Shown in pieces: positions 57,046 through 64,000 of a stretch of 64,000 nucleotides of DNA. The notes below the pieces were generated by a model, which made no database searches, was not told where the DNA came from, and saw only the letters and a program-made list of their open reading frames with translations. The stretch covers positions 186,001 through 250,000 of the forward strand of contig CALYLX010000036.1 in the NCBI GenBank assembly GCA_944990035.1. The letters are read 5' to 3'. The translations under genes and the position numbers were made by a program. Position 1 is the first letter of the stretch, and each line of letters opens with the position of its first letter. The DNA is from Clitopilus passeckerianus (Eukaryota > Basidiomycota > Agaricomycetes > Agaricales > Entolomataceae).

Positions 57046-60000
57046 ATGCCTAAGGAAGACCCCAAAGCCGTCGATTCAGAAATCATTGCGGAATGTCCAT
57101 ACTCCGATTACCTAGCTATCCCAACCGAGAGCTTTCGCCGTCTGACCGAGGCAACCGTGCTTTACAAGGTCTTGAAAGAAACGTCCAACTTCAGCAAGAA
57201 TATGAATGTAGACGATCTCAAAACATATTTGGATCGGAACGACTGTTACCGACAAGTGTTTCTTGATTCTTGGCAACGTGGCACCTTCGAATCCATAAGA
57301 ACACTCGGTAAATACCTCATGTCTACCGCTTTGAACGGTGCTGAATTTTGTGAGGAAGATGTAACGGCCGACTCTGGGGAGGCCAAACAGGAGACCGTGA
57401 TTATTAACGTACATGGCAGTCATTTCAAGGAGATACATGGCGATAGTTGTAAGTGCTGTTGTTAGCGATTCGTCAACCTAAGTGATGACCATTTGGCCAG
57501 ATGAAGTGACGATTGGTCTGTTTGAATCCATAGGCTTGACTACCTTATGCTCATATCTCATTAGGAGAGGATGACCAGCCAGTTATGAATTGGCTATGCA
57601 AGGTCGACTATATCCCGATTCAGAGGGACATTTATCGCAGAAGGGCTGAAGAAACCGGCAACTGGTTCATCAATACCCCCGAATTTGCCGAATGGACGTC
57701 AAGTGAAGGAGGCCGTATACTATGGTGCCCTGGTATTCGTGAGTAAGCGATAGTTTACTCATAAAATTAGCTAACTTCGTCTGCAGCCGGAGCAGGGAAA
57801 ACGATCATAACGTTAGTCGTTTGACCCATGTCATCCTTTCAAAGCCCTCACGCGACTTCAGTTCAATCGTCATCAACCATCTACAGCACCGACACCAGAC
57901 TGTCCTCTTTGTATACTTCGACTATAAGCGTCAGAAGGACCAGACCATGGCGCTTCTTCTAGGAGCTCTCGCCCGGCAAATCTACCAGAATTGCGGCCAT
58001 ACGCGAAGTACCTTCACGGAGGCTTACAAGAAACACAAATACGAGCACCCATCAGAAAGTCAGCTCTTGACGATTCTACGAGGGGTTATGCCAAGTCTGG
58101 ATAACGGTGTATACGTCATCCTCGATGCTTTGGACGAGTATCTAGAGTGCTATCGCGATGCATCCGTCGCGCACTTGCTGGATATGTTAATGAACCTCGG
58201 AGGAAAGGTGTGGCTCATGGTCACTTCCCGGGTCCTGGGTACAATGGAATCGATGTTCAAATCTAGAGAGGCTTTACGGCGGATCATCAGCTGTACAGAG
58301 AATGACCTGACACAATACGTAAGAGGTCGCATTCTGAAGGAAATCTCATTCGCCAAAAAAATCATTGGGGATATCACTCAGGCGGTGCTGGCAAATGCAG
58401 ATAATCGGTACGAAGATTCACCGCTCAATGTTGACCATTTTGTTGACTCTCCTGTTCATAGATTTCTACCAGCTACACTTCATATGGATCACCTATGCTC
58501 CATGCTAAACGTAGGCGAGATGCGAGATGCCCTGAACGAGCTTCCATCAACCCTCGAAGGTGCCTATCGCATGGTTACTGAGCGAATCGATCGACAGAGT
58601 AATAGCCGAAAGGACCTTGCTCGCCGAGCTCTGAACTGGATCGCTCGCTCATTTGTGCCATTGACCATGAAACAACTTCAAGAAGCCTTGGCTACTGGTC
58701 CAGGACGCGTCGAACTCGAAGATTACATTACACCCGCAGACTCTGTCACTGGCGTATGTGCCGGCCTGATTGTTATTGATGAGGAAAGTAAGAACGTGAG
58801 GTTTATTCGTAAGTGCCTCCTCCCACCAGTACATGACTGGCTAACTCATGAAATATTACTCGAAGATATGACTGCATATGAGTATCTGAAAACTTCGGGG
58901 TACTTGCAATCAGATTCACACTTGATCGCACGTACTTGCATGTCATACATCTCAGCAAGAGTGGGGGAATACACTTACGGCTGGGATGGTTGGGCATCCC
59001 GAGGAACATTACTCGAATATGCAATATACTTCTGGGGCTACCACTGCGGGAAGGATGAGGCCGTGTTGTTTCCAGAGATCCTTTCCTTTCTCGGGGATGA
59101 CGAGCGAGTTATCCCGGCAATTACGGGCCCAATTCTTGGTTATCCGTCCGACTTAGAATGTATCGATCCTGACGACTATTATCTTCATCCTTTGGATGTT
59201 GGTACCCCTGTCCACATCGCCACATATTTCTCCCTTTCGCGCACCCTTGCTCACTTTCTGGGCAGTGGTGTCTCACCACCCTTAATCAATGTTGAAGCCA
59301 CAATGAGCAAGATGACGCCTCTTGCTTTCGTAGCTGCACACGGAACCGCGTCAATGGCTCAAATTCTACTATCAACAGATGGTGTCGATCTCAATCACAA
59401 GAATGTGGCAGGAAGAACTCCGTTAGCGCTGGCTTCTCTCGTAGGGAACATTCCAGTCGTAAAACTTTTACTACGGCAGGACGGAGTCGATGTCGACTCA
59501 AGGGATGAATACGACCGTACGCCCCTCAATTTTGCATCTGCAAATGGCCATACCTCCATCGTTAAGGCTTTACTGGAGGAAGGGGTCAAAAATGGTACAA
59601 TTCATGACGCGTTGGTTCCTGCCATTTGTAATTGCCAAGATGTAGTTGTCGATCTACTTCTGAAAGCCGGGGCAGATCCACTGCAAGGAAAGGCCTATGG
59701 GCTCCTCCCATTCGATCCAAAAAAGGATAATACCGCCATCCTATCCAGGGTCTTCTCTGTACATCCCAATGCAGCTAGGCTGCCGGATATCACAGGGCAA
59801 GGCGTGTTATTCTCTGCTGCCTTTCAGGGGCGTCATAGCACTGTCAAACTCCTCCTCGATGGGGGACTTGTTGACCCCAATGAAGTCAATCGCCAAGGCC
59901 GTTCCCCCCTTTCCTATGCACTTCAGGCACAGCAATTGGAAATTGCTGAGCTGATCTTGGAGTCGATGATGATCCGTAACAATCATGCCTACACAGAATG

Positions 60001-60847
60001 TAACGGCGCAGATAGAAGATCTGAGTTTTCATACGCAGCTGGGGCGGGATTCATTTCCTTCCTTGATAAGCTTATCGGGCTCGGTGCAGACGTCGACTCT
60101 GTGGATAGTCATGACAGGTCCCCCATTTCATACGCCGCGCAGAGTCCAGACTGCAGGTTCAATCGCGGCTGGACCCCGACCTGGTTCCGGTACAGCCACG
60201 GTGATCCCGTAGCTACGGTGAAACGCTTGCTCGAATGCAAAGTCAAGTTTGACCTTGCAGATGTGGATGGGCGAACACCACTTTCTTACGCTGCATCAGC
60301 CGGTAATGCAACTATTGTTCGAATGCTGTTGGAAAATGGCGCAGATGTGAATTCAGTTGATTGTAATGGTCGAAATCCTCTCTCGCATGCGGTGACTCAC
60401 ACTAATTGGTTATTTGCGACGGCAAGCGACCCACAGCAGGCCATAGAGCTACTCCTTCAGCATCGGGCAACCGTTGATATGCCGGATGTCGAAGGACGCA
60501 CTCCTCTCTCATATTGTGTCACGGGGTGCAATAATCGCGAAGTTCTGGACCTCCTACTGGACCGTAGAGCCAATATCAACTCGGTGGATCGCCACGGTCG
60601 CACACCTCTCTCATATGTCGCAGAAGGTCGGGGGACATTCGGGCTGAGTTTCGGAGGAGGGGAACGTGTTGCGAGAGATGTAGAATTCCTGCTTGGGCGA
60701 GGTGCCGACGCTACCATTTGTGATATAAATGGTCGGGACCCTCTGACATATGCAAGAACGACAAATTGCCCCGAGATAATTGAAGCCGTCCAGAAAGGGT
60801 TAGATAGGGGAAGCGATGGACAGACCTCAGGTACCCACGACGTGTAG
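57046..60847 (+). CDS. NACHT-ankyrin STAND NTPase (fungal NLR-like)
   Basis: This protein has the three-part plan of fungal NLR-like STAND proteins: an N-terminal domain, a NACHT NTPase and a repeat sensor. Seven exons (57046-57448, 57501-57515, 57565-57738, 57787-57811, 57862-58407, 58462-58808, 58866-60847) give 1163 residues. The N-terminal about 150 residues are unrecognised (YKVLKETSNFSKN, YRQVFLDSWQRGTF). NACHT Walker A is GIPGAGKT (about 196-203), Walker B VYVILDALDEY (about 289-299), with VTSR as a sensor segment. About eleven ankyrin repeats follow from about residue 640 (repeated R-T-P-L-x-x-A). A 15-nt exon and a 25-nt exon that carries most of Walker A were needed to keep the frame. 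It is divergent to the DUF2235 gene. Confidence 0.9.
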
Positions 60848-61062
60848 AGCTTGGTTAGGTAGTTTCTAGAGCAGAGTTATCGTACAAATACAAAGATGCT
60901 GTCTACAGAGTTGATATGGTGTGGTGACGAACATATGAAATATGAAATATAAAAGAGACCAAAGGACGAAAGTATGTCAACGAATAGCTGGACAACATAA
61001 CAAATTCGAAGGGGTAGGACGATATGCAAAAGATGTATAACTACAGTAGCAAAGGGTGTCCA

Positions 61063-63400
61063 CTACGTGCTCCCTTTGACCTCCTCCCCAGCCTCCACAT
61101 CCTGATCAAGCTGCACAGGCTCCAAATAACTCTCTGGTACGAGTGCATGCTTAACCTTCTTCACCTCTCCCTCTCCTTGTCCCTCCGCATCCTCGTCCTC
61201 ACAAACGACAACCGCCCATCCAACGCCCCCACCCCGCCCAACAACCCTCACAATCTGATCCTCCGCAAGCCCCATCTCCGCCGTTCCTTCTGGCTCGAAG
61301 GCGTATACAGCGCGGTAAAGGCCAGGGTAGAGAGGTTCCTCTTCATCAGCATATTCTCCATCTTCATCATACTCTTCTTCTTCCTCGTCTTCATATTCCA
61401 CCGCATCGTGATAATCCACTTCCTCATCCTCATCATCTTCATCATCCCCAGCTTGAGCAGCAAAGTTCCTATCCAAGTCTCCTTGACTGGGTGCCGTCGC
61501 AGATCCATTCATCCCTCCACCAGCACCATTCGTCATCCCACCAGCACCTCTCCCATTCCCATGACTAAAGCTGCTCCTCCACGTACTCAGCCTCTTCAGT
61601 ATATCCCAACTCGAAGGCCCATCCATCCCTCCAAACTCATCTTCGCCCTCCCCGTTCCCTCTCCCTGCGGCTTCGTCTTCACTATCACTCCACTCATCAC
61701 TATCGTCATCCTCATACCCATCCCCCTCACCCGTCGAACTCCATCCCCAGCTCAGGCGGCTCCCTAATCCTTTACCCTTCCCCTTCCCCCTCTTCTTCCC
61801 CCAACTCCCAGTCGACGACTTCCTCCCATTCGCACCCTTCTCAGCCTGTTCCTTTTCTCTCTCCCTCCTCTCCTCCTCCTCCTCCCTCTCCCTCCTCTTC
61901 CGTCTCTTCTCACTCTCCTCCCCTAATCTCACTTCCCCCTCCTCACCAACTTTGAACGCCTGCGAGGTGACCGACCCTAAAAGTCTTCGAGTGAGGACTT
62001 TGATCTTATTCGCCCGAGGAACTTGGGCTCCGCGACCTTCGAATCTGGTGTCGGAGGAGTCAAAGGCGAAGTCCCGGATTTTGATTAGGGCTCGGGGGGT
62101 GGGTGTGGGGAGGGGTGCGGGTGCTGGTGTGGGTGCAGATGTTGCTTCCGACGCTGGCACAACTGCAGGTGCCGATGCAGGTGAGGATACCAAACCAGAT
62201 CCCCGTCCAGACGTCCCAGACGCCGCCCCCTCAGCTATCGTCTCTACCACAACCGGGCTTTCAGCAATACTCGGCGCCGTCTCATTCGGGAAAAACGCAG
62301 CCCGACTCGGCGAAGCGAGGGGGGATCCACCAATCCTAGATGACATCTGTAGTTGGCTGGAGAATCTGTTGGATTTCCTTGACCGGCGGGAGCTTGAGTT
62401 CGCGCGGGAGAGGGATGTGGTTAGGTCTGCACCTCCAGCTCCTGCTCCCGGTCCGGGAGTACCAGTTTTGGAAGAGGTCGAGCGGGTGGACATCGTTGAT
62501 GGGGCTTGGGAGACGCGACGGGAGAGCGCGGGGGAGGGAGGTGCGGGACGGTTAGGTGTGAGTTCGGGTGTGGAGGGGAGGTTGGATGCGGTTGAGACGC
62601 GTTTGGGGTTTGGGTTTGGAGTGGGGGTGTCGAAGTAGGAATAGGATGAAGGTGGTTGGGACATGGAGGTGGGCCGGGAATTGGAGGGAGCCTGGACCTG
62701 GGGTGGTGGTGGGGATTGGGGTTGCGCTTGTGCTGGCGCTTGTGGTTGCGTTGGCTGAGCGGAAAGAGGAGACGACTCGAACTCTGAGGGTGATGGGAGA
62801 GTGATAGGTGTAGGTGTAGGCGATGATGGATCTTGCACATCTCCTGCTGTGGGCTCTTGGTCCGCGGATGTCCGACCTTTGATGTTCATAGTGGATGGAG
62901 TCGGTGTGATCTCGTTCGCCTCATCCACATCAGATGAGAGGTGTGTCAAAGTAGCATTGGCAGCAGGGAGACTTGCACTCGACCTGGGGCTTTTAGCCGT
63001 ATGGCCATTCGTGGTGACTGGAGACGCAGATGCAGGCTCCATAAGTAGTGCAGAAGCCTCTGCAGTAGGTGATTTGGCAGCAGATCCAATCTGCGCAGGT
63101 AAAGCGCTATTTCTGGGCGATGACGAAGCAGATGTCGTCTGCGGCACCAGACTCGACTTACGGCTGTCCCGGCGAGCGCTGTGGGGAGGAGGCTTCACAG
63201 CGAACTCGTGAGCCCCAGGAGTAGGCGGTGGTAAGAACGAAGATCCTGGAGAGGGAAAGGGGGACGAAGAGGGCAAGGATTCGAGACGGATTGAGAGTGG
63301 GCGAGCTATATTTATGGAGTCAGTCCATTTTGGTCACGATGTCATAATAGATGAGGAAGTTCACGTACGTTGAGCCTCAGGATATACAGCAGATGCCATT
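61063..63400 (-). CDS. SH3-domain protein, Nbp2-like
   Basis: The protein has 757 residues from two exons: 63400-63370 (31 nt, MASAVYPEAQ) and 63305-61063. Most of it (about residues 15-600) is Ser/Pro/Ala-rich and disordered, then acidic and Arg/Glu-rich (REREEEEERRERE). The C-terminal about 90 residues form an SH3 domain: LYRAVYAFEPEGTAEMGL (ALYDF-like start), EDQIVRVVGRGGGVGWAVV (GW) and ALVPESYLEP (the P-x-x-Y end). A single C-terminal SH3 domain of this type resembles yeast Nbp2, an adaptor in stress MAP-kinase control, but the long disordered part is not shared with Nbp2, so orthology is uncertain. Confidence 0.8.
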
Positions 63401-64000
63401 TCAGAAGTTTGACCTTGGTTTTGGTGTAAGAAATTGTAACGTTCAACGTTCAAAAGGCTGCGGAATGCCGTAGAGAGTTAGATGACGAAGTCAAGCAGTC
63501 GATTGAGGGTTTCCGAGCAAAGGTTCGGGCCACAGCGTAGGTATACCGGGGTTAACGCTCGACAGCAGGTCTTTGAAGATGATCTTGGGTTTCTGCAAGG
63601 CCTGCTTGTTATTAACAGCAGTTCCTTTGTGTTGTTGATGTTGAAAGGACCAGAGGATCGTTGTTGGAAAGATTGAGCTGGGCCACTGCAGTCCCAGTCG
63701 CCGCCTTCCCACAGACCGTCAGATCCTTGTCGTCAAGGGAACTGGCCTATCAACTGTGTTTGCTCGTGTTGATATCATGTGGCCACCAGTCGGCAATCAG
63801 CTAACTCCGTTTTCATTTTGCTAAATTGCTTTCATTTCTTATGCTAAATAGTTCAGCGCTCAGCCATTCAAAAATAAAGCGCCGTATACAAAGATTCCTT
63901 GGGTAACAGCTAACTGAGAGACGATGAACCTGCACGCCTTCGCTTGGCTATACGGAATATTCTTCGGACCATATTACTGTCATATGGTCGTACTCCAAAT
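63401..64000. other. Intergenic region at right edge
   Basis: About 600 bases upstream of the SH3 gene. Only short ORFs on both strands were seen; no gene, repeat or RNA was recognised. Confidence 0.5.

Noticed and set aside
61952..62840. Plus- and minus-strand ORFs over the Nbp2-like gene
   Set aside because: They are shadows of a low-complexity coding region.

Overview
The window is nuclear DNA of a mushroom-forming basidiomycete (Agaricomycetes). The evidence is intron-dense genes with 50-60 nt GT-AG introns, tandem AA9 lytic polysaccharide monooxygenases (one with a fungal CBM1), three P450s with shared intron positions, several basidiomycete-style F-box proteins, a DUF6593-like protein and a NACHT-ankyrin protein. 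No virus, transposon, CRISPR array or bacterial operon was seen. Exon models were spliced by eye. Most close to whole codons; exceptions are stated.

Layout. 1-3060: divergent folate/pterin genes, HPPK-DHPS (minus, cut by the left edge) and GTP cyclohydrolase I (plus). 3270-12207: two F-box-type genes interleaved with two tandem P450s. 12590-14787: a SAMHD1-like HD phosphohydrolase. 15278-23304: three tandem paralogues of an apparently undescribed family, called here GDI-repeat proteins; a fourth lies at 43082-45425 (minus). Each has two copies of a GD-[ILF]-[YF]-[IFVL] domain, a coiled coil, a disordered stretch with repeated QT-type motifs and a C-terminal C-x2-C...H-x4-H finger. The 3' end of the SAMHD1-like gene was duplicated with this family, and the copy now underlies the tail of the first paralogue. 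23545-28845: RuvB-like 1 AAA+ ATPase, a DUF6593-like gene, and HAP5/NF-YC. 29323-32198: two AA9 LPMOs. 33220-39080: a conserved unknown protein, TCF25/Rqc1, and a secreted protein with two six-cysteine knottin-like modules. 40401-42549: a third P450. 46017-49453: a tandem F-box pair, the second copy cut short by a stop codon. 49596-52693: divergent ribosome-biogenesis genes TSR2 and GRC3, then tRNA-Ile(AAU) and an acidic unknown protein. 54670-60847: a DUF2235 alpha/beta hydrolase gene head-to-head with a NACHT-ankyrin STAND NTPase gene. 61063-63400: an Nbp2-like SH3 protein.

Working links. Three divergent pairs share an intergenic region and a plausible common role: HPPK-DHPS/GTPCH-I (folate), TSR2/GRC3 (ribosome assembly) and DUF2235/NACHT-ankyrin (a candidate fungal NLR plus effector unit). 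The last pair and the GDI-repeat family are the best candidates for something not yet described.
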